Shown here: positions 35,126 to 43,044 of the stretch, one piece after another | How positions within the stretch are numbered: position 1 is the first letter of the stretch | Layout: the number at the start of each line of letters is the position of its first letter | Assembly (NCBI RefSeq): GCF_001427665.1 | Contig: NZ_LMHC01000001.1 | Span: forward strand, 231,364 to 295,363 | Source of the DNA: Caulobacter sp. Root655 | GTDB taxonomy: Bacteria; Pseudomonadota; Alphaproteobacteria; Caulobacterales; Caulobacteraceae | DNA length: 64,000 bases | Direction: 5' to 3' | Position numbers and translations under genes: made by a program | The notes under the pieces: model-generated | What the model was told of the DNA's origin: nothing | The model's input: the letters and a program-made list of their open reading frames with translations, nothing else | The model's database searches: none

Positions 35126-37058
35126 CACGGCGGTGGGGCGCCCGGTCGCCAAGGGCGATCGGGCGCCCCGTCGTCGGGCCCGCAGGCTGGCGGCGTCCGA
35201 GAAGATCGCCGCGCTTTGCCTGGTGGCGTCGGTGTTCGCGGCCGTCCTGGCTTTCGGGGCCAGCGAAGTGGTCACGGCGACCCTGTTCTCCGGGCTCTAC
35301 GCTGCCTATCTGCTCGGTCTCCTGGCCACCTGCGACTGGGCGCGACGCGACCTCGGCAGGATGTCGGGCCTGGTCCCCCAGGCGGCGCTCTTCGCGCTGC
35401 TGGCGGCGGCCGTGCTGTGGCCGCTGACCCCTTGGGGGCCGGGCGGGCCGCATCCCGTCTGGGCCTATCTTCCGGGACACCTGGCCAGCCTGACGGTCGA
35501 TCGGTCGGCCCTGCTGCTCAACGTCCTGCAGCTTTTCGGCCTGGCCTGTCTGTTCGTCTCGGCCCGGATCGTCGGCGCGTCGGAGGCTCGTGGCGGTTGG
35601 TTCCTGCGGGCGGCGGTGGCCGCCTTGAGCCTCTACGCGGCCATGGCCTTCATCGACCATGTCGTCGACCGCCGGACCGCGCGCCTGACGGCCACGCTCC
35701 TCAGTCCCAACAGCGCGGCGACGACCTTCGGGACGGGCATGCTGCTGGCGGTCGCCGCCGCCGTGAACCGCCTTCGCCGCTATCCCGACCTGACGGTGTT
35801 GCGACGCGGCGATCCGGAGGTGACGGCCTGGCTGGGCGTCGTCGGGCTGTTGGCCACCGTGCTGCTGTTGACGGCGTCACGGGCCGGGGTCGCCGCCTCC
35901 CTGATCGGCCTGGGGCTGCTGCTGGTCTGGAATGTCTTCGCGCAACGCCAGGGCTGGCGGGGCGCGACGGGACTGATCGCGGTGGCGGCCCTCCTGCTGG
36001 TCGCGGCGATCGCCCTGCCCAGCATCGACTATCTGGCCGGTCGGTTCAGCGTGACTGGGCGCGATCTGGACGTTCGATCGAACATCTTCGCGCTCCACTG
36101 GGCGGCCTTCCTCTCGACGCCGTGGAGCGGGTTTGGCCTGGGCGCCTTTCCAACCGTCAACCAACTGGTGACCACTGGCCCTTCGCTATCGGTGCTGTAC
36201 GACGTGCGCGCGGCGCACAATCTGTACCTGCAATGGCTGGAGGAAGGCGGGGTGGTCGGCGCCGTCGCCATGCTGGCGGTGTTCGCCAGTCTGATCTGGC
36301 CGATCCTGCGCGGCGGCTTCGCCGACAGCTCCACCGGCGTCTGGGCGCGGGCCACCATCTGCGCGGCCGTCGTCTTCCTGGCACACGGCGTAACGGACTT
36401 CGCGCTGCAGGCTCCGGCCATCCAGGCGCTGTGCGCGATGGTGCTGGGTGTGGTCGGCGGCATGGTCTTGGCGCGCGGTTCGCGGCGCGGCGGGACTGTC
36501 TTGCCGCCCTGGCCGGTCGTCGCCGTCGCCGGGATGACCGTCCTGGCCACCGTCCTGGCCGGCGCACCGCTGGTCGCGGCGAAGCTGGGCGGCGACCTGT
36601 CCGGCTGGCCCACCGCGCCGGCCGAGGCCCTGGCCCGCGGCGTGGAGGACGGTCTCGCCGAGCCCAAGCCCGGCCTTCCCGCGCTCGCGCGCCTGGAGCG
36701 GATCAATGCGCGCGAACTGGCGTTGCGGCCCGCGTCCGGCGCGGCGTGGCTGCGGCGCGCCGCGATCGAGGCGGAGCTTGGCCATGACGAGGCGCTCAGC
36801 CAGGCGCTGGAGCGGTCCTTCCTGATGGCGCCGTTGCAGAGCAGCCTGTTCGACCGGCGGACGGTCTTCGCCTATGAACATTGGGACCGCCTGAGCCCCG
36901 CCGCGCGCGAACAGACCGTCTACCACGTCAAGGCCGAGTGGCGGCGGGGCCGACCGGCGCGGTTCGTGATCATGGCCAACGGAATCCGCAATCCCGCCGG
37001 CCGGGTGGGGCTGGCGCTGCAGGTCGCGGTGCTGCGGATGTCGTCCCGGGGCCGCTAG
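35115..37058 (+). CDS. Wzy-like polymerase / O-antigen ligase family protein
   Basis: A 647-residue multi-pass membrane protein with about 12 predicted helices over the first 440 residues. The O-antigen ligase domain is recognisable from LTASRAGVAASLIGLGLLLV and, before the large loop, the signature GFGLGAFPTVN and AHNLYLQWLEEGGVVGA with the conserved His. The C-terminal 150 residues form a soluble helical domain (LARLERINARELALRPASG). It probably polymerises repeat units in the periplasm. It overlaps the kinase gene by 11 bases. Its TAG stop is the first part of repeat copy B. Confidence 0.88.
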   Translation: MPTDTAVGRPVAKGDRAPRRRARRLAASEKIAALCLVASVFAAVLAFGASEVVTATLFSGLYAAYLLGLLATCDWARRDLGRMSGLVPQAALFALLAAAVLWPLTPWGPGGPHPVWAYLPGHLASLTVDRSALLLNVLQLFGLACLFVSARIVGASEARGGWFLRAAVAALSLYAAMAFIDHVVDRRTARLTATLLSPNSAATTFGTGMLLAVAAAVNRLRRYPDLTVLRRGDPEVTAWLGVVGLLATVLLLTASRAGVAASLIGLGLLLVWNVFAQRQGWRGATGLIAVAALLLVAAIALPSIDYLAGRFSVTGRDLDVRSNIFALHWAAFLSTPWSGFGLGAFPTVNQLVTTGPSLSVLYDVRAAHNLYLQWLEEGGVVGAVAMLAVFASLIWPILRGGFADSSTGVWARATICAAVVFLAHGVTDFALQAPAIQALCAMVLGVVGGMVLARGSRRGGTVLPPWPVVAVAGMTVLATVLAGAPLVAAKLGGDLSGWPTAPAEALARGVEDGLAEPKPGLPALARLERINARELALRPASGAAWLRRAAIEAELGHDEALSQALERSFLMAPLQSSLFDRRTVFAYEHWDRLSPAAREQTVYHVKAEWRRGRPARFVIMANGIRNPAGRVGLALQVAVLRMSSRGR

Positions 37059-37162
37059 AGCGTTTCCCCGACCTGATTGCATCAGGACGGGCGCTCTAGT
37101 CTTTTGTTTTGATGTGTTTTCTTCACGCGACCCGGTACCCACTTCGCTTGAAAACGGGCTAG
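37056..37162. repeat. Dispersed alphaproteobacterial repeat, copy B
   Basis: Begins TAGAGCGTTTCCCCGACCTG and ends CTTGAAAACGGGCTAG, with TTTTCTTCACGCGACCCGGT in the middle. It fills the whole gap between the convergent polymerase and sugar-transferase genes; TAG at 37056-37058 ends the first and CTA at 37159-37161 ends the second. Confidence 0.9.
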
Positions 37163-37785
37163 TAGGCGTTCTCGGCCAGCAGCAGGTGCGGCACGGTCAG
37201 CAGCATGATCCGCATGTCCGACAGCAGCGTCCAGTTGTCGATGTAGTCGAGGTCGGCCTCCACCCGCTGAGACATCTCGTCGACGTCGCCGGTGGCGCCG
37301 CGCAGGCCGCGGATCTGGGCCAGGCCGGTCAGGCCGGGACGGGCCTGGAAGCGCTGGCTATAGCTGGGGATCAAGGCCCCGTAGTAATCGTCATGGGCCT
37401 GGGCGTGCGGACGCGGCCCGACCAGCGACATGTCGCCCTTCAGGACGTTGAGCAGCTGCGGCAGCTCATCGACGCTGGCCATGCGAATCAGCTTGCCGAT
37501 TCGGGTGATGCGGTCGTCGCCACGCTGCGCTTGCACCACATTGGGGCCGTTCTCTTCGCAGCGCATCGAGCGCAGCTTGTAGATGGTGAACGGCCGGCCG
37601 TTCAGTCCCCCCCGCGTCTGACGGAACAGAGCGGGGCCTGGAGACTCCAGCTTGATCAATAGCGCCGTCAGCAACAGCACCGGTGCGAAGAACACCAGTA
37701 ACAGAAACGCCGCAAAAATGTCGCAAAGGCGTTTAAGCGGATCGACCGCTACTCGGGGAAGGAAATCAGTCGTAGTGCGCTGCAT
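37159..37785 (-). CDS. pssY: Initiating polyprenyl-phosphate sugar transferase, PssY/HfsE type
   Basis: A 208-residue (or 232-residue) bacterial sugar transferase. One TM hairpin (RLCDIFAAFLLLVFFAPVLL), then the catalytic domain with FRQTRGGLNGRPFTIYKLRS, RITRIGKLIRMASVDELPQL, NVLKGDMSLVGPRP and GLTGLAQIRG. It transfers hexose-1-phosphate to undecaprenyl phosphate, starting the repeat unit. In C. crescentus, PssY, PssZ and HfsE are redundant members; naming by position is an inference. ATG 37785 is used; a TTG at 37857 would add 24 residues. Confidence 0.85.
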   Translation of the reverse strand: MQRTTTDFLPRVAVDPLKRLCDIFAAFLLLVFFAPVLLLTALLIKLESPGPALFRQTRGGLNGRPFTIYKLRSMRCEENGPNVVQAQRGDDRITRIGKLIRMASVDELPQLLNVLKGDMSLVGPRPHAQAHDDYYGALIPSYSQRFQARPGLTGLAQIRGLRGATGDVDEMSQRVEADLDYIDNWTLLSDMRIMLLTVPHLLLAENAY

Positions 37786-37857
37786 GACTTCTGTATTCAA
37801 GCTCCCGCTCACTGCACTATCCCCTATAAATCCGCTCTGAGGGTGGTTCAGAGGCAA

Positions 37858-38003
37858 CCGAGTGACTGTCTACCGCAATGCACGCGCGCCGTCCCTTATA
37901 AACCTCAGCTTAACCATGGATAATGATGAAGCTGCATAAATCACGTTCGTTAGGTCACAATTAGGGCGCGTGATCTAAGCTTCACGTTAGAGGAGGGCCC
38001 CCT
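37858..38003. promoter_or_regulatory. AT-rich region between pssY and a small gene
   Basis: The gap between divergent pssY and the gene at 38004 contains CTTAACCATGGATAAT at about 37909-37924, in which TTAA-N7-TAAT resembles a degenerate CtrA box (TTAA-N7-TTAA), and a directly repeated TTCACGTTAG-like element (ATCACGTTCGTTAG at 37939 and CTTCACGTTAGAG at 37980). Cell-cycle control through CtrA would suit a Caulobacter capsule locus, but this is only a half match. Confidence 0.35.
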
Positions 38004-38165
38004 ATGTCCACGATTCAGGCCAACGTTTCACTGGTTACTGCGACGGTTTCCACCGCGCCCGCGACCCGCCGCCGCCTGCCGCGCCTAGTGGGCTGGATGC
38101 TGACGGCCGCGATCGCCGGCGCCCTATGGTACGGCGTCATCGAGATGATTCGCCTGGCGTTCTGA
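38004..38165 (+). CDS. Small single-pass membrane protein, 53 residues
   Basis: GAGGAGGGC precedes the ATG at 38004. The 53-residue product has a polar Thr/Ala-rich N-terminus (MSTIQANVSLVTATVSTAPA), a basic stretch (TRRRLPR) and one TM helix (LVGWMLTAAIAGALWYGVIE). It lies between pssY and hvyA and is followed by a 50-bp palindromic terminator. Its position inside a capsule cluster makes a regulatory or scaffold role plausible; no family known. Confidence 0.55.
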   Translation: MSTIQANVSLVTATVSTAPATRRRLPRLVGWMLTAAIAGALWYGVIEMIRLAF

Positions 38166-38208
38166 GCGCTCGCCGCCGCCGCATCGCGCGGCGCCGATCG
38201 CTAGACAC

Positions 38209-38258
38209 CCAGACATAAAGACCCCCGCGGCGGCCGCCGCGGGGGTCTTTATGTCTGG
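38209..38258. terminator. 50-bp perfect palindrome, bidirectional terminator
   Basis: Bases 38209-38258 read the same on both strands (outer CCAGACATAAAGACCCC, centre CGGCCG). Transcripts from either side would form a 25-bp stem with U-rich flank. It separates the small + strand gene from hvyA on the - strand, so it can terminate both. Confidence 0.85.
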
Positions 38259-38312
38259 CGCGTATCCGCGAGCCGAAACGGGAGGGCGGCCGAGCCGCTC
38301 TCCGTCTGGTGC

Positions 38313-39179
38313 TCAGCCGACCGTCGTCCAGCGGGAGGAACCCGCGACCTGCCGCTGAACCCAGCGGTAGTTGAGCTCTTCCCACGGCGTGGCCCAGGGG
38401 GTGAGGTTGTCGAGCACCCAGTCGCCGGACTCGAAGCTGATGACCAGCACCGCGTGACTTTCGCCGCGCGCCGTGACCGCGACGGCCATCGACAGGGTCT
38501 CCTCCGGCACGCCGGCGGCGATCAGGCGGCGACGTTTCTCGAGGGCGTAATCCTCGCAGTCGCCATACATCTTGCCGTCGATGACGCGCGGCAACGACCA
38601 GTATTCCAGCAGGCCGTAGAGATCGAAGTCGGTGGCCTTGTGAACGTCGCGGTTGACCTCGCGGTTGATGGTGTTGACCATCTTCATCTGCGCCGACCGC
38701 AGCAGGGCGGGGGTCATGACCGCCAGCGCCGGCGCCGGCGCGGCTTCGGCGACCTGAGCGGGTGGCGGGGCGGCCTGTTCGGCCGGAGTCCAGGACCAGC
38801 CGCCGGCCGGGGCGAAGTCGGCGTCGATCGCCGGGCGATAGGCGTCGAGCACCGTGAACTGCGTCAAGGTGGTCGCCGCCTCGGGCGCCTGGGCTTCAGC
38901 CGCCGCGGCGGCCGCGGCCGCGACCCGCTCCGGCCAGGAATAGCCGATCGAGGAGGTGGCCAGCACGGCGGCGGTCGGCGTCGAGGCCGCCTGGGTCAGC
39001 GACGGTTCGAGCGGTCCGCAGGCGACCTCGCCCCTCTGGCAGAGGTCGGTGAAGCCCGGCGGCGGCACGACGACGTCACCGCGCGGCATGAAGGGACGCG
39101 CCCCCGCATGCGCCGCGGTGCTCATCAGCAGGGCGGCGGTCGCGCCAACGATAGTGTTTAGTTGTCTTCGGATCTGCAT
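38313..39179 (-). CDS. hvyA: HvyA-like transglutaminase/cysteine-protease fold protein, capsule regulator
   Basis: A 288-residue exported protein with a signal peptide (MQIRRQLNTIVGATAALLMS, then TAAHAGA), a low-complexity Ala/Pro spacer to about residue 160, and a bacterial transglutaminase-like cysteine proteinase (BTLCP) domain. The triad is Cys208 (YGDCEDYA), His242 (GESHAVL) and Asp257 (WVLDNLTPW). In C. crescentus, HvyA is a transglutaminase homologue in the capsule locus that blocks capsulation in swarmer cells; I make the link from domain plus context. It is monocistronic with an AT-rich upstream region. Confidence 0.82.
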   Translation of the reverse strand: MQIRRQLNTIVGATAALLMSTAAHAGARPFMPRGDVVVPPPGFTDLCQRGEVACGPLEPSLTQAASTPTAAVLATSSIGYSWPERVAAAAAAAAEAQAPEAATTLTQFTVLDAYRPAIDADFAPAGGWSWTPAEQAAPPPAQVAEAAPAPALAVMTPALLRSAQMKMVNTINREVNRDVHKATDFDLYGLLEYWSLPRVIDGKMYGDCEDYALEKRRRLIAAGVPEETLSMAVAVTARGESHAVLVISFESGDWVLDNLTPWATPWEELNYRWVQRQVAGSSRWTTVG

Positions 39180-39443
39180 GGAAGCCTCACCGTCTGTCGT
39201 GAGACTAGAGTGAAGCTATCGCCTGAATATCCGATCAAAATACATGGTAACAGCTATGTCAATTCTATTGGTAACTACGCTGTTATTGGTAAATGAAATC
39301 CTTATGACTATATTACTAGACCATTGAGGTTTATGGTATATTGTTTGCTAAGCGGGCCAGCCCAGCGGTTGATCGGCGCGGGCCCGTGGGGCAAGTTGCC
39401 TGCCGTCGAACCCAGGCGCCCCGGCGCGCCGATTGGCCAAGTG
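39180..39443. promoter_or_regulatory. Strongly AT-rich region upstream of hvyA
   Basis: Bases 39241-39300 contain only 20 G/C of 60. The region between hvyA (-) and the phosphatase gene (+) has repeated ATTGGTAA words (39260, 39285) and TATATTACTAG. In C. crescentus, hvyA is under CtrA, SciP and MucR control, and MucR prefers AT-rich DNA, so this is a likely regulatory hub. No convincing TTAA-N7-TTAA box is present. Confidence 0.45.
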
Positions 39444-40259
39444 ATGCGTTTTAACTTTCTTCGTCCAAAGGCCCGCCCCGTGACCAACCCCGTCGTCGTG
39501 TCGACGGATGGCCGCGTGGTCTATGCGGTGGGCGATATTCACGGCCATCTCGACCTGCTCGACGATCTGTTGGACATCATCGCCCGCGATTTCGCCCAAC
39601 TGAGGGAGCGCGAACCGGGTCGGAAAGATCGCCCGGTGCTGATCTTCGTCGGCGACTACATCGACCGGGGCCCGGCCTCGCGCGGCGTCATCGATCGCGT
39701 GCTCGCCCTGAAGGCGCTCTCCGACGGCGGGAGCGGTTTCGAGGTGCGCGCCCTGATGGGCAATCACGAGCAGACTCTGCTGTCCTTTCTCGACACGCCC
39801 GAGGCCGGCGCGGCCTGGGTCGAGTTCGGCGGCGGCGAGACCCTGACCTCCTACGACGTGGTCCGGCCGCCGGGCCGCGGCGACGCCGACAGCTGGCGGG
39901 TCGTCCAGGCCCAGTTCCAGCACAACCTGCCCGCCGACCACCTGGCGTTCCTGCGGGCGCTGGAGCTTTCCGCCCGTTATGGCGACTATCTGTTCGTCCA
40001 TGCGGGCGTCAGGCCGGGGGTTCCCTGGGATCGGCAGGAGCCCGAGGATCTGCTGTGGATCCGCAACGATTTCCTCAGTCTTCCCCATCGACTCGGGTGT
40101 ATCGTCGTCCACGGACACACGCCGGACGCGGAACCTTTCATCGGTTCTGACCGCATCAATATCGACACCGGCGCCTATGCGACAGGCGTCTTGACCGCAA
40201 TTCGTTTGACCGAGAGCCCGCCTGTTGTGCTTCAGGCTCGAAAATCTCGTCGCGTGTAG
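39444..40259 (+). CDS. PPP-family metallophosphatase in the capsule locus
   Basis: A 271-residue metallophosphoesterase with the full PPP set: GDIHG at 30-34, GDYIDRG at 70-76, GNHE at 106-109, then the His in FVHAGVRPG and a late HGHTPDAEP. This is the serine/threonine (lambda-type) phosphatase family, which also acts on phosphotyrosine or ApnA. It is 81 bases before the OPX gene and on the same strand. The ATG at 39444 is chosen; upstream sequence is AT-rich non-coding. Confidence 0.87.
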   Translation: MRFNFLRPKARPVTNPVVVSTDGRVVYAVGDIHGHLDLLDDLLDIIARDFAQLREREPGRKDRPVLIFVGDYIDRGPASRGVIDRVLALKALSDGGSGFEVRALMGNHEQTLLSFLDTPEAGAAWVEFGGGETLTSYDVVRPPGRGDADSWRVVQAQFQHNLPADHLAFLRALELSARYGDYLFVHAGVRPGVPWDRQEPEDLLWIRNDFLSLPHRLGCIVVHGHTPDAEPFIGSDRINIDTGAYATGVLTAIRLTESPPVVLQARKSRRV

Positions 40260-40340
40260 CGCTTCGCCTTTTCCGTGTCACATACGCGTGCCATCACACC
40301 GCTCACAGGGACTGTGCGTAATCTTGAGAACACTTATCCA

Positions 40341-40985
40341 ATGACTTTCGTTCGGCGCTTCTTGAATCGTCTAGCTTTGCCATTGGGCGTCGCCCTGATC
40401 AGTCTTCAGGCCGCTCCGGCCTTGGCCCAGGATGCGGTTCCCTTCCCGCCGCCCCAGGCTCCTCCGGCGGCTTCGAGCCCCGCGCCGATGGCCGCGACTC
40501 CGAGTGTTCCATCGACGATCACCGAGCCCGACTATCAGCTCGGCTCCGGCGACAAGGTGCGCGTCACCGTCTATGGCGAGCCCACCCTGTCGGGCGAATT
40601 TTTCGTGACGGGCAGCGGCCTGGTCTCCTTGCCGCTGGTCGGCGAGGTCAAGGCGGCAGGCCTCAGCGTCGGCCAGTTCCAGGACGCCGTGCAGAAGGCC
40701 CTCAGCGACGGTTATCTCAAGGAACCGCGCGTCAGCGCCGAGGTCCTGGGCTTCCGTCCGTTCTATATCCTGGGTGAGGTCACCAAGCCCGGCACCTATC
40801 CCTATACCTCCGGCCTGACGGTGCTGAACGCGGTGGCGACCGCCGGCGGCTACACGTACAGGGCCGACAAGAACAAGGTCTTCATCAAGCGCAACGGGGA
40901 GACCTCGGAGGTGAAAACCGAGCTTTCGCCTTCGACCACCGTGGCGCCGGGCGACACCATCCGCATCGGTGAACGTTTCTTCTAG
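40341..40985 (+). CDS. Short OPX-family polysaccharide export protein (Wza-like)
   Basis: A 214-residue exported protein with a signal peptide (LALPLGVALISLQAAPALAQ) but no lipobox. After a Pro-rich linker comes the Poly_export domain (YQLGSGDKVRVTVYGEPTLS, VSLPLVGEVKAAGLSVGQFQ) and one SLBB domain (FYILGEVTKPGTYPYTSGLT). It lacks the C-terminal amphipathic helix that makes the outer-membrane pore of Wza, so it needs a separate channel. It follows the phosphatase gene. Ends at a GC-rich hairpin. Confidence 0.9.
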   Translation: MTFVRRFLNRLALPLGVALISLQAAPALAQDAVPFPPPQAPPAASSPAPMAATPSVPSTITEPDYQLGSGDKVRVTVYGEPTLSGEFFVTGSGLVSLPLVGEVKAAGLSVGQFQDAVQKALSDGYLKEPRVSAEVLGFRPFYILGEVTKPGTYPYTSGLTVLNAVATAGGYTYRADKNKVFIKRNGETSEVKTELSPSTTVAPGDTIRIGERFF

Positions 40986-40990
40986 CCATC

Positions 40991-41016
40991 CAGGCGCGCC
41001 CTCCCCGGCGCGCCTG
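40991..41016 (+). terminator. GC-rich hairpin after the OPX gene
   Basis: CAGGCGCGCC (40991-41000) pairs with GGCGCGCCTG (41007-41016) around a 6-base loop, five bases after the stop. No U-tract follows, so termination would be inefficient or Rho-assisted. Confidence 0.55.
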
Positions 41017-41182
41017 CACGTCAACGGGGCCGAACCGCCCAAACCCACGGCGCTTGAACCCGGACTCTCATGTCCATGCCCGCGCGCGGGCGGTTCGGGA
41101 TTGTCCGGGTCGTGGAAGTCGGGCGACTAGGCTTGAGACTATTTGTCCCGCCAGATTGGGCGGGGGTTAAAGGTGAGAATCT

Positions 41183-42547
41183 ATGCGCGTAGCGATGATT
41201 GGTACGGGCTATGTCGGTCTGGTCTCCGGCGCCTGTTTCGCCGATTTCGGTCACGTGGTGACCTGTATCGACAAGGACCCCAGCAAGATCGAGCGCCTCG
41301 AGAAGGGCGAGATCCCGATCTTCGAGCCGGGTCTCGACGACCTGGTCGCCCGCAACGTCCGCGAGGGCCGGCTGTTCTTCACGCTGGAAGGCGCCCAGGC
41401 CATCAAGGAAGCCGACGCGGTGTTCATCGCGGTCGGCACTCCGACCCGGCGCGGCGACGGCCATGCCGACCTTTCGTATGTCTATGCCGCCGCCGAGGAG
41501 ATCGCCGGCCTGATCGACGGCTTCACCGTGATCGTCACCAAGTCGACCGTGCCGGTGGGCACCGGCGACGAGGTCGAGGCGATCATCAAGAAGGCGCGTC
41601 CGGACGCCCTGTTCGCCGTGGTCTCCAATCCCGAGTTCCTGCGCGAAGGAGCGGCGATCGAGGACTTCAAGCGCCCCGACCGCGTGGTGGTCGGCACCGA
41701 GGACGAGCGCGCCCAGGCGGTGATGCGCGAGCTATACCGCCCGCTGTCGCTGAACGAGACGCCGATCGTCTTCACCGGCCGGCGGACCAGCGAGCTGATC
41801 AAGTACGCCGCCAACGCCTTCCTGGCGATGAAGATCACCTTCATCAACGAGATGGCCGACCTGTGCGAAAAGGTCGGCGCCGACGTCCAGCAGGTGGCCA
41901 GGGGCATCGGCCTGGACAAGCGGATCGGCGGCAAGTTCCTCAACGCCGGCCCCGGCTACGGCGGTTCGTGCTTCCCCAAGGACACCATCGCCCTGGTCCG
42001 CACCGCCAACGACTATGGCGCGCCGACCCGGCTGATCGAGACCACGGTGGCGGTCAACGACGCGCGCAAGAAGGCCATGGCCCAGAAGGTGGCCGCCGTG
42101 CTCGGCTCGGAAGACCTGGCGGGCAAGACCATCGGCGTGCTGGGCGTGACCTTCAAGCCCAACACCGACGACATGCGCGACGCGCCCAGCCTCGACATCC
42201 TGCCGGCCCTGCAGGCCATGGGCGCCAGCGTCCAGGCCTTCGACCCGGAAGGCCGGCACGAGGCCGAGCGGCTGCTGCCCGACGTGGACTTCAAGACCGG
42301 TCCCTACGAGGCGGCCGCCGGCGCCGACGTGCTGCTGATCCTCACCGAGTGGGACCAGTTCCGCGCCCTCGACCTCGACCGCGTGAAGCTGCTGATGAAG
42401 GCCCCGGTCGTCGTCGACCTGCGCAACGTCTACAAGCCCGCCGAAATGGTCCGCGCCGGCTTCACCTACGCCTCCATCGGACGCGGCGGCACGGTCAGCC
42501 CGGCCGTCGCCGCGCCTTCCATCACTCTTGTCAGCGTCAAGGGATGA
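41183..42547 (+). CDS. ugd: UDP-glucose 6-dehydrogenase
   Basis: A 454-residue NAD-dependent enzyme that oxidises UDP-glucose twice to UDP-glucuronate. N-terminal Rossmann MRVAMIGTGYVGLVSGACFA, catalytic Cys at about 262 in GPGYGGSCFPKD, and conserved NPEFLREGAAIEDF and GVTFKPNTDDMRDAPS. It feeds the UDP-glucuronate 4-epimerase at 53822 and polymer synthesis. It is the first gene of an operon with the PssD/PssE pair; the stop overlaps an upstream ATG of the next gene. Confidence 0.95.
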   Translation: MRVAMIGTGYVGLVSGACFADFGHVVTCIDKDPSKIERLEKGEIPIFEPGLDDLVARNVREGRLFFTLEGAQAIKEADAVFIAVGTPTRRGDGHADLSYVYAAAEEIAGLIDGFTVIVTKSTVPVGTGDEVEAIIKKARPDALFAVVSNPEFLREGAAIEDFKRPDRVVVGTEDERAQAVMRELYRPLSLNETPIVFTGRRTSELIKYAANAFLAMKITFINEMADLCEKVGADVQQVARGIGLDKRIGGKFLNAGPGYGGSCFPKDTIALVRTANDYGAPTRLIETTVAVNDARKKAMAQKVAAVLGSEDLAGKTIGVLGVTFKPNTDDMRDAPSLDILPALQAMGASVQAFDPEGRHEAERLLPDVDFKTGPYEAAAGADVLLILTEWDQFRALDLDRVKLLMKAPVVVDLRNVYKPAEMVRAGFTYASIGRGGTVSPAVAAPSITLVSVKG

Positions 42548-42555
42548 GGTCCGCC

Positions 42556-43044
42556 ATGACCCGTGAAAGCGAAGGAATTCAACAGGTCGCGGACGCCGGT
42601 CCGCGCGTGCTGGCCGTGTCGTCGTCGGGCGGACACTGGGAGCAGCTGATGTTGCTGCGCGACAGCTTCGACGGCTGTGACGTGCAATACGCCGCGACCC
42701 TGGCCGGACTGGGCGAGCGGTCCGGCGTGGGCGCCACCCATATCGTTCCGGACTTCAATGCCACACGGCCGTTCCGGACCATGATGGGGCTGCTGGGCGT
42801 CGCGCGCGTGGTCTGGGCCGCTCGTCCCAACGTCGTGATCTCCACCGGCGCGGCGCCGGGCCTGATCGCGCTGGTGGTCGGCAAGGTGCTGGGCGCCCGG
42901 ACGATCTGGATCGACAGCGTCGCCAATGTCGAGCGGCTGTCGCTGTCGGGCCGCATCGCCGGCCGTATCGCCGACCTGTGGCTGACCCAATGGCGTCACC
43001 TGGCTCGCCCCGCGGGCCCGGTCTACCACGGAGCGGTGTTGTGA
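42556..43044 (+). CDS. PssD/Alg14-like half of a split glycosyltransferase
   Basis: A 162-residue membrane-associated protein. VLAVSSSGGHWEQLMLLRDS is the PssD/Alg14 start motif, followed by ISTGAAPGLIALVVGKVLGA and WIDSVANVERLSLSGRIAG. Alg14-like proteins bind the membrane and recruit the PssE/Alg13 partner that holds the nucleotide-sugar. GAGG precedes ATG 42556; ATG 42544 overlaps the ugd stop and has poor spacing. Confidence 0.88.
   Translation: MTRESEGIQQVADAGPRVLAVSSSGGHWEQLMLLRDSFDGCDVQYAATLAGLGERSGVGATHIVPDFNATRPFRTMMGLLGVARVVWAARPNVVISTGAAPGLIALVVGKVLGARTIWIDSVANVERLSLSGRIAGRIADLWLTQWRHLARPAGPVYHGAVL

Noticed and set aside
39324..39443. Earlier start of the PPP phosphatase
   Set aside because: The extension is encoded by AT-rich intergenic sequence and has no family similarity; the ATG at 39444 fits.
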